Shown here in pieces: positions 9,032 through 17,682 of a stretch of DNA of 64,000 nt (position 1 is the stretch's first letter; every line of letters begins with the position of its first letter). Under the pieces are notes generated by a model. It did no database searches and was not told where the DNA came from. It was given only the letters and a program-made list of their open reading frames with translations. Position numbers and translations under genes: made by a program. Where the stretch lies: assembly GCF_029893085.1 (NCBI RefSeq), contig NZ_JARXWI010000001.1, forward strand, positions 248,001-312,000. Direction: 5' to 3'. The DNA comes from Parabacteroides sp. PFB2-10. GTDB lineage: Bacteria > Bacteroidota > Bacteroidia > Bacteroidales > Tannerellaceae.

Positions 9032-9217
9032 AAATGTTAAAAACTCGATTGTAAGCAAAAAGCCCATTTTACTTACAAATCCATACGTTAAAAAGTGTTT
9101 CTCCCGGGAGTTTGTCTCCAAAGTCCCGCTTTTTTGCGCGCAAAGTCCCGCCGAAATTACAAATCGTAAATTCGGGGTTTCGCCGGGAATGGGCGATTTA
9201 ACGTTTGTTTACATTTT
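9032..9217 (+). repeat. Dispersed repeat, copy 1
   Basis: About 186 bp also found at 17410-17596 (inverted) and 27518-27703. Landmarks in order: AAATGTTAAAA, an imperfect hairpin beginning TTGTAAGCAAAA, CCATACGTTAAAAAGTG, the palindrome CTCCCGGGAG, AAAGTCCCGC twice around TTTTTTGCGCGC, AATTACAAATCGTAAATT and a TTAACGTTTGTTTACATT end. The hairpin near the left end is degraded here. The two ends are weakly inverted copies of each other. It ends 42 nt before the -33 box of the ECF sigma promoter. Confidence 0.85.
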
Positions 9218-9258
9218 GTAAAATGAAAGGATAAAAAGCACATTCTACGGAGGAACGT

Positions 9259-9289
9259 TTTGTAGTTCTTGCAGTAGTTTGTATATTTG
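9259..9289 (+). promoter_or_regulatory. ECF sigma gene promoter
   Basis: TTTG (9259-9262), 19 nt, TATATTTG (9282-9289): a full match to the Bacteroidota housekeeping promoter. Transcription should begin at about 9294-9297, so the TTG at 9279 cannot be the translation start. The in-frame GTG at 9312 is preferred. Confidence 0.8.
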
Positions 9290-9311
9290 TGTTAATAGAG
9301 TAAATCACCGG

Positions 9312-9860
9312 GTGGAAGAACACAACGATCATATAGATGTTAACTTAGCGAAAGAAGATGTTTTTCGGGACATCTTCGATACATTCTACGTTCCTCTTTG
9401 CCTGTTTGCCAATAAATATGTGGAAAACGATGCGGTCGCTGCCGATATTGTGCAGGATTGTTTCGTCAAACTCTGGCAGATCCGCGCGGATTTCTTTTAC
9501 CTCCATCAGATCAAGTCTTTCCTTTATACTTCGGTGCGCAACAAAGCGCTCAACGAACTCGAGCATAACAAAGTGGTCGATGAATACGCCCACAAATTCT
9601 TAGAAAAGAAAAAAGAGAGCTTCTTCCACGATCACCTGATCGAACAGGAGACCTACCGCGTCCTGACCGAAGCCATCGATCGGCTACCGCCACAAACGGC
9701 CGCCGTGATGCGCTTAGCCATGGAAGGCATGAAGAACGCCAAAATCGCCGAATCCTTAGGCGTTTCGGAAGATACCGTGAAAACACTCAAGAAAAATGCG
9801 TACAAAAAACTACGTGTCTACCTGAAAGAGTATTATTATTTGATTTTTTTATTTGTTTAA
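9312..9860 (+). CDS. ECF RNA polymerase sigma factor (Bacteroidetes FecI-like)
   Basis: 182 aa from the GTG at 9312. Region sigma2 is at about 15-80 (DTFYVPLCLFANKYV, DIVQDCFVKLWQI); region sigma4 is at about 115-170 (LPPQTAAVMRLAMEGMKNAKIAESLGVSEDTVKTLKKNA), a helix-turn-helix. It directs RNA polymerase to a target promoter, here most likely that of the SusC/SusD genes downstream, when released by the FecR protein encoded next. The longer frame from TTG at 9279 overlaps the promoter and is rejected. The C-terminus YYYLIFLFV is unusually hydrophobic for a sigma factor. The gene is separated from fecR by 74 nt. Confidence 0.92.
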   Translation: MEEHNDHIDVNLAKEDVFRDIFDTFYVPLCLFANKYVENDAVAADIVQDCFVKLWQIRADFFYLHQIKSFLYTSVRNKALNELEHNKVVDEYAHKFLEKKKESFFHDHLIEQETYRVLTEAIDRLPPQTAAVMRLAMEGMKNAKIAESLGVSEDTVKTLKKNAYKKLRVYLKEYYYLIFLFV

Positions 9861-9934
9861 TTTCCCTTCCCATTCACCCTCTTTTCTGACTTACCTGTTA
9901 ATATAGTATAAAGGATTTTTAACCTATATACTAT

Positions 9935-11119
9935 ATGCTTAAACATAATTTCAGAATAGCCCACCTAATCTCCGGATATATTGCGGAGACACTCACACCG
10001 GAAGAGCAACAGGAATTGCACGCCTGGCGCGAAGAATCGGCAGACCATGAACACCTGTTCCAACAAATCCGGAAAGAAGAAAATATAGCCGCCTACCTGC
10101 ATGAGACCGGGAAATTCCCGAAAGAGGAGGGTTGGAATATGGTAAACAACCGGATTCACTCCTCCCTTCGCCGTAAACAGATTATTCGTATCCTCAGTTA
10201 TGCCGCCATAATCGCTCTTCCTCTCCTGATCGGCACACTGGTGATCACCCTGAATAAACAACCGGAGGCGCCTATCCTTGCCGATACGGAGCAACCCGTT
10301 ACCATACTGCCGGGCGAACGCAAAGCTATATTGACATTGGGTAATGGGCAGGTGATCGACCTGCAACAAACCGAACAGATGGAGGTGAACGAAGATGATG
10401 GCACTACCATCGGTATCGATCAATCGACACTCAGCTACCAGACGGCAGACAAAAAGACAAAATCACAGGAGGTTATCTACAATAAAATCGATATCCCACA
10501 CGGCGGCGAATACTCTCTCTTCCTGGCCGATGGGACTAAAGTGTATCTAAATGCCATGAGTTCACTACGCTATCCTGTCCAGTTCACGGGCGACACACGC
10601 ACCGTTGAATTGGCAGGAGAGGCGTATTTCGAGGTGACCCGGAGCGATAAGCCCTTTATCGTGCAGGTAGGCGAGATGCAGATCGAGGTATTGGGTACCA
10701 CCTTCAACATCGCGGCTTATCCGGATGAACAAGCCTATACCACCCTGGTGGATGGCCGCGTCAAGGTGTTGGCGCATGCGAACGGGGCAGAGGCGATCCT
10801 GAAACCTTCCGAACAGGCGGTGTTCAACACGGCGACGAATGATTTCAGCGTGGCGACCGTCGATGTTTCCCTCTATACCTCCTGGATCAACGGGAAGATA
10901 CATTTCAGGGACGAACGCCTGGAAGATATTATGAAAGCCCTTTCACGCTGGTATGATATAGAAATTGTCTATAAAGATAAGGAGGCTCGCGACATCCGCT
11001 TCGGATGCAATGTGGATCGGTATAATGAGATCAAGCCTTTCCTGGAGCTATTGGAAAAGACCGAAAAGGTAAAGATTTCGATTGATAATAAGCGGATTAT
11101 TATTCAATCAAAAAAATAA
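9935..11119 (+). CDS. FecR family anti-sigma factor
   Basis: 394 aa. An N-terminal cytoplasmic sigma-binding part (1-85, GYIAETLTPEEQQELHAWREES), a single transmembrane helix (about 87-107, ILSYAAIIALPLLIGTLVI), then the periplasmic FecR domain (about 180-285, IDIPHGGEYSLFLADGTKVYLN, RTVELAGEAYFEV) and a C-terminal DUF4974 part (about 315-390, FRDERLEDIMKALSRWYDIEIVY) that contacts the STN domain of the receptor. It holds the ECF sigma factor until the SusC receptor signals substrate binding. The order sigma-FecR-SusC-SusD is the standard Bacteroidetes trans-envelope switch. Confidence 0.94.
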   Translation: MLKHNFRIAHLISGYIAETLTPEEQQELHAWREESADHEHLFQQIRKEENIAAYLHETGKFPKEEGWNMVNNRIHSSLRRKQIIRILSYAAIIALPLLIGTLVITLNKQPEAPILADTEQPVTILPGERKAILTLGNGQVIDLQQTEQMEVNEDDGTTIGIDQSTLSYQTADKKTKSQEVIYNKIDIPHGGEYSLFLADGTKVYLNAMSSLRYPVQFTGDTRTVELAGEAYFEVTRSDKPFIVQVGEMQIEVLGTTFNIAAYPDEQAYTTLVDGRVKVLAHANGAEAILKPSEQAVFNTATNDFSVATVDVSLYTSWINGKIHFRDERLEDIMKALSRWYDIEIVYKDKEARDIRFGCNVDRYNEIKPFLELLEKTEKVKISIDNKRIIIQSKK

Positions 11120-11146
11120 TTCCTACTAACTAAATACTAATTGTTT

Positions 11147-14100
11147 ATGAAAAAGAGACTAAAAATGAACAAGAACATGAAGCACTACATGGGTGCGTTC
11201 CTGCTCTTTCTGTTCCTGGCCTCAGGAATAGCTCAGGCATCGAATGATGTAATGGCGCAAACGACCGTTACCGCCCGCTTTAGCAACGTCACCTTGAACG
11301 ACGTTCTTTGGGAACTGAAGAAACAAACGGATTTTACATTTATCTACAGCACCAACGATGTGAAAGAGGTGAAAATTGAGGAGTTGAATGTAGCCGAAGA
11401 AGATGTAACCGAAATCCTTGACAAATGTTTGGAAAACACCAACCTAACTTACACGCTGCACAACGGGGTCATCGCTATCCGCAAGACGGCTCCGAAAACA
11501 GCACCGGCACAGGCTGTTCCGCAACAGCAAAAGCCGACCCTGCAAGGCTCGGTATTCGATGAGACGGGCGAACCGTTACTCGGGGTGAATATCATGGTGA
11601 AAGGCACCACCCTGGGAGGCGTGACCGACATCGATGGTAATTTCGTACTTACCCTAAGCAATAACGAACCGGTCACCATCCAGGTTTCTTATATCGGTTA
11701 CCAGACACAGGAGCTCCGCGTATCTCCGGGACAGACCCTGCGTATCGTGATGAAAGATGATTCGGAAGTATTGGGCGAAGTGGTCGTGACCGGATATGGT
11801 ACGTTCAAGAAATCGGCTTTCGCCGGTTCGGCCTCTACCATTAAAATGAACGATAAGATCGATGTGCCGGCAACAGACTTCAAATCGCTGATGCAAGGTA
11901 GCGCACCGGGTGTACAGGTGACCAGCACCTCCGGAGCACCGGGTGGTAGTACCAGTATCACTATCCGTGGCTTGGGCTCGTTTAATGCCTCTACCAGCCC
12001 ACTCTATGTGATCGACGGCGTGCCGGTGATGACCAGCATCTCGACCAGCAGCGACTCGGGAACAGATATCATGAGCTCGCTGAATACCTCCGATATCGAA
12101 AATATCACCGTAATTAAGGATGCGGCAGCCGCTTCGTTGTATGGATCGCGTGCAGCTAATGGCGTAGTAGTAATCACTACCAAGTCGGGGAAAGAGGGAA
12201 AACCACAGTTCAACCTAAAGGCCGACTGGGGATTCTCTAAATACTCCATGCCGTTCCGCGAAGTGATGGGCGGACAGGAAAGACGGGATACTTTCTGGGA
12301 AGGACTCTACAACCAGGGACGTTACCTGAATAAACTCTCCGATGAAGATGCCCGGAAATATGCCGACAACAACATCGACGCTTGGGCTCCCTATCCACAG
12401 GCACCGGAAGGCATGAATAAATCGCATCCCGAATACTACAAATGGGCCTCTATCGTCGAGACCGGTTGGGAAGATTGGGAAAAAGCGTTGTTCAACGATA
12501 GCGCTCCATACGAGAACTATGAGTTCTCCGCCTCAGGAGGTGACAAGAGAACCTCTTACTATGCCTCCCTGTCGTATAATAACCAGGATGGTATCGTGCG
12601 CCAGCAGGGATTCGAACGCATCACCGGACGCGTGAACGTGAAGTATAAAATGACCGACAAACTGCAACTGGGTGCCAACGTGCTTTATTCGAAAATGACC
12701 CAGCTATCCAGCTCGGAGAACTTGGCCTATACCTCGCCGATGTACTCTTCGCGTCACAAGAACTCGCCTTCCGATCCGATCTATAACCTGGACGGAACCT
12801 ACAACGAAAACCTATTGGAAAACGGCAAACGCAATGCGAAGTCGCAATTAGACCTGAACTACAAAGAGACAACAGTCGACCGCAGTTTCAATACTATTTT
12901 TGCCAATTATACCTTTATCGATGGCTTGGTGTTTAATACGACCTTCAGTATCGACCGAGTAAATGAAGCTTATAAGTCATGGACCGACCCGCGCTCGACC
13001 GACGGTAAAAGCGATAATGGCTCGATGAGCATGCACTCCTCACAATACGACAAAATGGTTTGGAAGAACAACCTGATGTATGACCGGAAGTTCGGCAGTA
13101 AGCATAATACAGACTTCCTATTGGGCTATGAAATAGAAGAACAGAAGCGCAAATACCTGAGTGGTTCTATCAAAGACTTCGCAACGGTTGAGAAGCATAA
13201 TATCTCCAACGGTGCCAATATCAGCGGTCTTTCCGGTTATACCGATAGCGGCTGGCGCTTGGTGTCTTACCTGGGTCGTGTCAACTATAACTACGACAGT
13301 AAGTATTACCTGGGGGCAAGTGCCCGTGTCGACGGCAGTTCGCGCCTGCACAGAGATAGCCGCTGGGGTACATTCTGGTCGGTATCCGGCGCCTGGCGTC
13401 TGTCGTCCGAAGAGTTTATGGAATCACTGCAAGATGTAGTGAACGATGCCCGTATCCGTGTTTCTTACGGTAGCAACGGAACCCTGCCTTCCGACTATTA
13501 TGGTTATATGGATCTGGTGCAGTTTGGTTATAAATACAATACCAAACCAGGTATGTTGGAAAGCCAGATCGGTAATAAAGACCTGAAATGGGAAAAGAAC
13601 TACAACCTCAACGTCGGGGTTGACTTCCGTCTGTTCGACCGCGTAGGTATTACTGTGGAAGGCTATAAGCGTAGAACTTCCGATCTGTTGAACAACCTGC
13701 GCCTCTCAAGCGTAACCGGTTTCAGCTCCTTGTTGACCAATATCGGGGAGGTAGAAAACACCGGTATCGAAGTAGACCTGAATGCCGATATCCTCCGCAC
13801 AAAAGATTTCTCCTGGAATTCGGCGTTGAACTTCGGACATAACAAGAACAAGATCATTGCTCTGGGTAACGATCAGACAGAAATCACCGGATCGTCTACG
13901 ATTCGCCGGGTGGGTGAGTCATACTACAGCTTCTATGTGAAAGAGTTTGCCGGTATCGACAGCGAAACAGGTTACCCGACCTACTACATCAACGACCCGG
14001 AAAACCTGGCCGATCGCAGCACCACCGACGATGCCGGTAAAGCCAATTATATCCTTTACAAACATGCCGATCCGACAATCAGCGGAGGTTGGACAAACTC

Positions 14101-14560
14101 ATTGCGTTACAAATGGTTCGATCTCAGCTTCCTTTGGACATTTACCCTGGGTGGTCACTCTTACGACTCGGGAGCAGGCAAACTGGAACATGCCGGGAAA
14201 TCGGAAAAAGGAGCGATCCAAACACTCTACCGCGACCGTTGGCGTCAGCCGGGCGACGAGACCAATATCGAAATGTTTATGGTCGGTAACCCTTACAGCA
14301 TGGCCAGCGTAGTGAACTCACGCCGTATCCACTCGACCGACCACATTCGCCTGAAGAGCCTGACATTCGGCGTTGCTATTCCGAAAACATGGGCAAGAAA
14401 GGCTTACTTAGAGAATGTACGCTTCTTCTTCTCCGGAGCTAACCTGTTGACCTTTGCCAAGTATAAAAACTACGACCCGGAAGTAGGACGTAGCGGCAGC
14501 GTAGACTTTGAAGCGCCTAAGATGAAGACGCTTACGTTTGGTGTGGATATTAAGTTTTAA
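11147..14560 (+). CDS. SusC/RagA family TonB-dependent receptor with STN domain
   Basis: 1137 aa from the ATG at 11147; the upstream TTG at 11141 is less likely. A signal peptide is followed by an STN (secretin/TonB short N-terminal) domain (about 40-105, VTARFSNVTLNDVLWELKKQ), a carboxypeptidase-D-like beta-sandwich (about 125-200, LQGSVFDETGEPLLGVNIMV), the plug (about 215-345, GEVVVTGYGTFKKS, IRGLGSFNAST) and a 22-strand barrel ending in LTFGVDIKF. It imports a bulky substrate across the outer membrane using TonB energy. The STN domain marks it as the sensor partner of the FecR and sigma pair upstream. SusD follows 21 nt downstream. Confidence 0.96.
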   Translation: MKKRLKMNKNMKHYMGAFLLFLFLASGIAQASNDVMAQTTVTARFSNVTLNDVLWELKKQTDFTFIYSTNDVKEVKIEELNVAEEDVTEILDKCLENTNLTYTLHNGVIAIRKTAPKTAPAQAVPQQQKPTLQGSVFDETGEPLLGVNIMVKGTTLGGVTDIDGNFVLTLSNNEPVTIQVSYIGYQTQELRVSPGQTLRIVMKDDSEVLGEVVVTGYGTFKKSAFAGSASTIKMNDKIDVPATDFKSLMQGSAPGVQVTSTSGAPGGSTSITIRGLGSFNASTSPLYVIDGVPVMTSISTSSDSGTDIMSSLNTSDIENITVIKDAAAASLYGSRAANGVVVITTKSGKEGKPQFNLKADWGFSKYSMPFREVMGGQERRDTFWEGLYNQGRYLNKLSDEDARKYADNNIDAWAPYPQAPEGMNKSHPEYYKWASIVETGWEDWEKALFNDSAPYENYEFSASGGDKRTSYYASLSYNNQDGIVRQQGFERITGRVNVKYKMTDKLQLGANVLYSKMTQLSSSENLAYTSPMYSSRHKNSPSDPIYNLDGTYNENLLENGKRNAKSQLDLNYKETTVDRSFNTIFANYTFIDGLVFNTTFSIDRVNEAYKSWTDPRSTDGKSDNGSMSMHSSQYDKMVWKNNLMYDRKFGSKHNTDFLLGYEIEEQKRKYLSGSIKDFATVEKHNISNGANISGLSGYTDSGWRLVSYLGRVNYNYDSKYYLGASARVDGSSRLHRDSRWGTFWSVSGAWRLSSEEFMESLQDVVNDARIRVSYGSNGTLPSDYYGYMDLVQFGYKYNTKPGMLESQIGNKDLKWEKNYNLNVGVDFRLFDRVGITVEGYKRRTSDLLNNLRLSSVTGFSSLLTNIGEVENTGIEVDLNADILRTKDFSWNSALNFGHNKNKIIALGNDQTEITGSSTIRRVGESYYSFYVKEFAGIDSETGYPTYYINDPENLADRSTTDDAGKANYILYKHADPTISGGWTNSLRYKWFDLSFLWTFTLGGHSYDSGAGKLEHAGKSEKGAIQTLYRDRWRQPGDETNIEMFMVGNPYSMASVVNSRRIHSTDHIRLKSLTFGVAIPKTWARKAYLENVRFFFSGANLLTFAKYKNYDPEVGRSGSVDFEAPKMKTLTFGVDIKF

Positions 14561-14581
14561 ACCATTAAAAAGAAGAATACA

Positions 14582-16009
14582 ATGAAACGAATATATTTAT
14601 TTTCAGCAATCACCAGTCTCTTGTTTCTTTTCTCCGGTTGCGGCAACGACTGGCTGGACGATATGACTCCGGTAACGCAGGTGGAGACAGATAAGAGTTT
14701 GAATACCCCGACAGAAGCCGAATATGCCCTGAACGGCATCTATACCGTATTTCGCAACTACCAGTATTATGGCGCCCGCCAGACCTATTATGCCGATGCC
14801 AAAGGCGATGATATGCAGGCTCGCGGCGACTCCAAACGCGTAGCGAAATACTACCTCTTCTCGCACAATCCGGTGGATGTTCCCAGCTCTTTCTGGAGCT
14901 ATCCCTACATCATTATCCGCAACACCAACAATGTGATCCGTTTTACCGATGGTTTCTCTGAAGCGGAAATGACAAGTACCCTGAAAGACATTCGCGGACA
15001 GGCATTGACCATCCGTGCGATGGCCCATTTCGACCTGGTGAAGGTGTTCGGAATACCTTATACCAAAGACAACGGCGCTTCGCTGGGTGTGCCTGTTGTG
15101 ACCGAGAAATTAGAGTATAACGCGCAACTGCCGCGCAATACGGTGGCCGAAGTGTACGCGCAGATCATCGATGACTTAAGAGAAGCGGCAGGCCTTCTCT
15201 CCAAATCGAGAAACGATGGCAAGGTGAACTGGTTTGCCAACCAGCTGTTGCTGGCACGTGCCTACCTCTATATGGGCTTGGATACATTTGCTTATAGAAC
15301 CGCTACCGACCTGATCGCGGAAGCAGAAAAGGGAAGCACCTACAAATTGTTTACCAATAAGGAATACGCTGCCGCCTGGAAACAGTCGACCGGTTCGGAA
15401 TATTTCTATGTGATCCTCAATGACGCAGCCGAGATCTCCGACTCGAAGGAGTTTGTCAGCTACCTGATGCACCGTTCGGGCTACGATGATATCAGCCTGA
15501 GCACCGACTTTATGAAACTGATCAAAGAGGATCCCAACGATGTGCGCATCAAGATCATTGAGCAATACAAGACCGATCGCGACTACTTGAAGAAATATGA
15601 GTCGCCCGACTATAAGGTATCTAATATCCCTGTATTGCGTATCTCTGAGGCTTACCTGATCGCTGCTGAGGCGGCTGTTAAATTGGGCGACAAGGCCAAT
15701 GCCGTGACATACTTGAATGCCATCGTTAGCCGCGCCAATCCGGAGATGAGTGTAACGGAAGAAGAGGTAGACCTCGACCGGGTACTTCTGGAACGCCGCA
15801 AAGAGCTGGTGGGCGAAGGACATCGTTTCTACGATGCCATGCGCAACGGTAAAAAGATTGTGCGCGCGGGCAAGTCGCATAGCTCAGCCCTGTTGACACC
15901 CGAAACACGCGAATTCGACTGGAATTTCTACAAGATCGTATTGCCGATTCCTCAGTCCGAACTGAATGCAAACCCCCAAATGGAACAAAATCCGGGGTAT
16001 GGTATTTAA
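14582..16009 (+). CDS. SusD/RagB family outer-membrane lipoprotein
   Basis: 475 aa. Lipobox FLFSGC, mature Cys at about residue 20, then the SusD N-terminal pattern GNDWLDDMTPVTQVETDKSL. The middle is built of TPR-like helices (LLARAYLYMGLDTFAYRTATDLI, ISEAYLIAAEAAVKLGDKANAVTYLNAI). The RagB/SusD C-terminal signature (ERRKELVGEGHRFYDAMRNGK, IPQSELNANPQMEQNPGYGI) is present. It forms the lid of the SusC transporter and binds substrate at the cell surface. The substrate is not predictable from sequence. Confidence 0.95.
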   Translation: MKRIYLFSAITSLLFLFSGCGNDWLDDMTPVTQVETDKSLNTPTEAEYALNGIYTVFRNYQYYGARQTYYADAKGDDMQARGDSKRVAKYYLFSHNPVDVPSSFWSYPYIIIRNTNNVIRFTDGFSEAEMTSTLKDIRGQALTIRAMAHFDLVKVFGIPYTKDNGASLGVPVVTEKLEYNAQLPRNTVAEVYAQIIDDLREAAGLLSKSRNDGKVNWFANQLLLARAYLYMGLDTFAYRTATDLIAEAEKGSTYKLFTNKEYAAAWKQSTGSEYFYVILNDAAEISDSKEFVSYLMHRSGYDDISLSTDFMKLIKEDPNDVRIKIIEQYKTDRDYLKKYESPDYKVSNIPVLRISEAYLIAAEAAVKLGDKANAVTYLNAIVSRANPEMSVTEEEVDLDRVLLERRKELVGEGHRFYDAMRNGKKIVRAGKSHSSALLTPETREFDWNFYKIVLPIPQSELNANPQMEQNPGYGI

Positions 16010-16048
16010 GAAAAGAAGTCAGAGAATGAGCTGATCCAAATAATACTC

Positions 16049-16158
16049 AACACAAAGGCACGGAAAAGGTAGAATACAGAGGGCACAGAGAAGCGCTATT
16101 GGCGCTTTCTCCCTCCGTGAACTCCGTCTTTCAAAATACCTCTTCGTGCCTTTGTGTT
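16049..16158. repeat. Long imperfect intergenic hairpin
   Basis: Outer arms AACACAAAGGCACG (16049-16062) and CGTGCCTTTGTGTT (16145-16158) are perfect complements. An inner stem GAGAAGCGC / GCGCTTTCTC surrounds a TATTG loop at about 16097-16101. It lies between the susD stop and the phosphatase start, so it can attenuate or process the transcript there. Confidence 0.7.
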
Positions 16159-16224
16159 TTAAATTATAAAATGAATGACTTTTGGGTTAACTACTTTAAC
16201 TATCCCCCCTTTAATGAAAACGTT

Positions 16225-17388
16225 ATGAAACTATATCGATTAAACATCTATTTCTTTATTTTATTGTTTTGCTTAGTGGCTTGTGGCTCCGATCAGGAGC
16301 CGGCGCCTCAGCCAATCAAGCCGATAGAAAAGCCTAAACCTGTTTTCAGCGCCCCCGATGGTCCCTATCTGTTTCACAATGCCGATGGATCAGTCCGTAT
16401 GATCGGTTCCGACGAAGCGGGTTATGCGATCGATACTCTGTTTGCCGCCTGGCCGAAAGACTATGCTATGCAGGTGGTTTCACACAACAAAAAGCACCGT
16501 TTCACCGTCCGATTGCAACCGTTCGAGCGCCAACCGTGGAAGCAGGAGTCGCCCGAAAAGCTATTGGTTATTTCCGATCCGCACGCCAACTGGGAATGTT
16601 TCCTGAGCGTGTTGCAAGCCAATGGCGTGGTCGACGATAACTACGCCTGGAAGTACGGCAAGAACGGCTTGATGATTATCGGTGATATATTCGACCGGGG
16701 TGATGATGCCGTGACCATCTTCTGGCTCACCTACAAACTGCAACAGGAAGCACGCGCGGCCGGTGGAGCCGTTCATTTTATCATCGGCAACCATGAATCG
16801 ATGATCCTGCGCAACGACCTGCGCTATATGACTGAGAAATATACCCAGATCGCCGCTCATTTCGAGATGGACTATGCGAAATTCTTCGGTGCCGACACGG
16901 AACTGGGTCGCTGGATCGCTGCTGGCAATACGATGCAGATCATTGGCGACGACCTCTTTGTGCATGCCGGCCTGGGAGAAGCCTTCTATAAGGGAGACTA
17001 TACGATCCCGTATGTGAACGAACAGATCAGCCAGGGAATATTTTTAGACAAAGATGGAAGAAACAAACTTTCCGAACATTCCGAGTTCCTGTTCTCAAGC
17101 AGCAGTAGCCGCGAAGGCGGCCCGGGACCTATCTGGTACCGTGGCATGGTAGGCCGTGATGGTGAAAAGCCCGAACTCGACGAAGCGATTCTCGATGCCC
17201 TGTTGGAACGCTATGACGTGAAACGCATCATCGTCGGCCATACCATTTTCCCTGAAGTATCCTTCTTCTACGATGGCAAGGTGGTGGCCGTCAATGTCGA
17301 CAACAAGAAAAACTACGACCGCCTGGGTAGCCGCGGCATCCTGATCGAAGGGAACAATACGCGAATCATCAACGACAAAGGGGAATAA
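16225..17388 (+). CDS. Metallophosphatase lipoprotein (calcineurin-like)
   Basis: 387 aa from the ATG at 16225, chosen because it opens a lipoprotein signal with lipobox CLVAC. The longer frame from 16099 runs back into the intergenic hairpin. Metallophosphoesterase motifs are all present: SDPHANW (D-x-H), GDIFDRGDD (GD-x-x-DRG), GNHES (GNHE), FVHAGL and VGHTIF (GH). A dimetal centre should hydrolyse phosphate esters in the periplasm or at the surface. It ends the SusCD locus, whose only enzyme it is, so the imported substrate may be phosphorylated. A Pro/Lys-rich linker follows the lipidation site. Confidence 0.88.
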   Translation: MKLYRLNIYFFILLFCLVACGSDQEPAPQPIKPIEKPKPVFSAPDGPYLFHNADGSVRMIGSDEAGYAIDTLFAAWPKDYAMQVVSHNKKHRFTVRLQPFERQPWKQESPEKLLVISDPHANWECFLSVLQANGVVDDNYAWKYGKNGLMIIGDIFDRGDDAVTIFWLTYKLQQEARAAGGAVHFIIGNHESMILRNDLRYMTEKYTQIAAHFEMDYAKFFGADTELGRWIAAGNTMQIIGDDLFVHAGLGEAFYKGDYTIPYVNEQISQGIFLDKDGRNKLSEHSEFLFSSSSSREGGPGPIWYRGMVGRDGEKPELDEAILDALLERYDVKRIIVGHTIFPEVSFFYDGKVVAVNVDNKKNYDRLGSRGILIEGNNTRIINDKGE

Positions 17389-17409
17389 ACCTAAAAAAGC
17401 AACCCGATA

Positions 17410-17596
17410 AATATGTAAATAAACGTTAAATTGCCTGTTTTCGGCAAAACCCCTAAATTACGATTTGTAATTTTGGCGGGACTTTGCGCGCAAAAAAGCG
17501 GGACTTTGAAGACAAACTCCCGGGAGAAACACTTTTTAACGTATGGGATTGTAAGCAAAACGGCCGTTTTGCTTACAATCGCTATTTTAACACTTG
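17410..17596 (-). repeat. Dispersed repeat, copy 2 (inverted)
   Basis: Reverse-oriented copy of the element at 9032-9217. Its hairpin is perfect here: TTGTAAGCAAAACG-GC-CGTTTTGCTTACAA. It keeps the CTCCCGGGAG palindrome and both AAAGTCCCGC repeats. Reading frames through the repeat are open in places but shift between copies and lack ribosome-binding sites, so I treat it as non-coding. With copy 1 it brackets the sigma-FecR-SusC-SusD-phosphatase locus. The rest of 17389-17682 shows nothing else. Confidence 0.85.
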
Positions 17597-17682
17597 GGTA
17601 TTTGTCGTGCGAACACTTTGTGCCTGTTTGTGGTTAAAACAATGTATAATTGTCGTATTTTTAGCCACGAAGCAACACAAAT

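Noticed and set aside
15176-15880. 234-codon frame antisense to susD
   Set aside because: Shadow of a typical SusD coding sequence.
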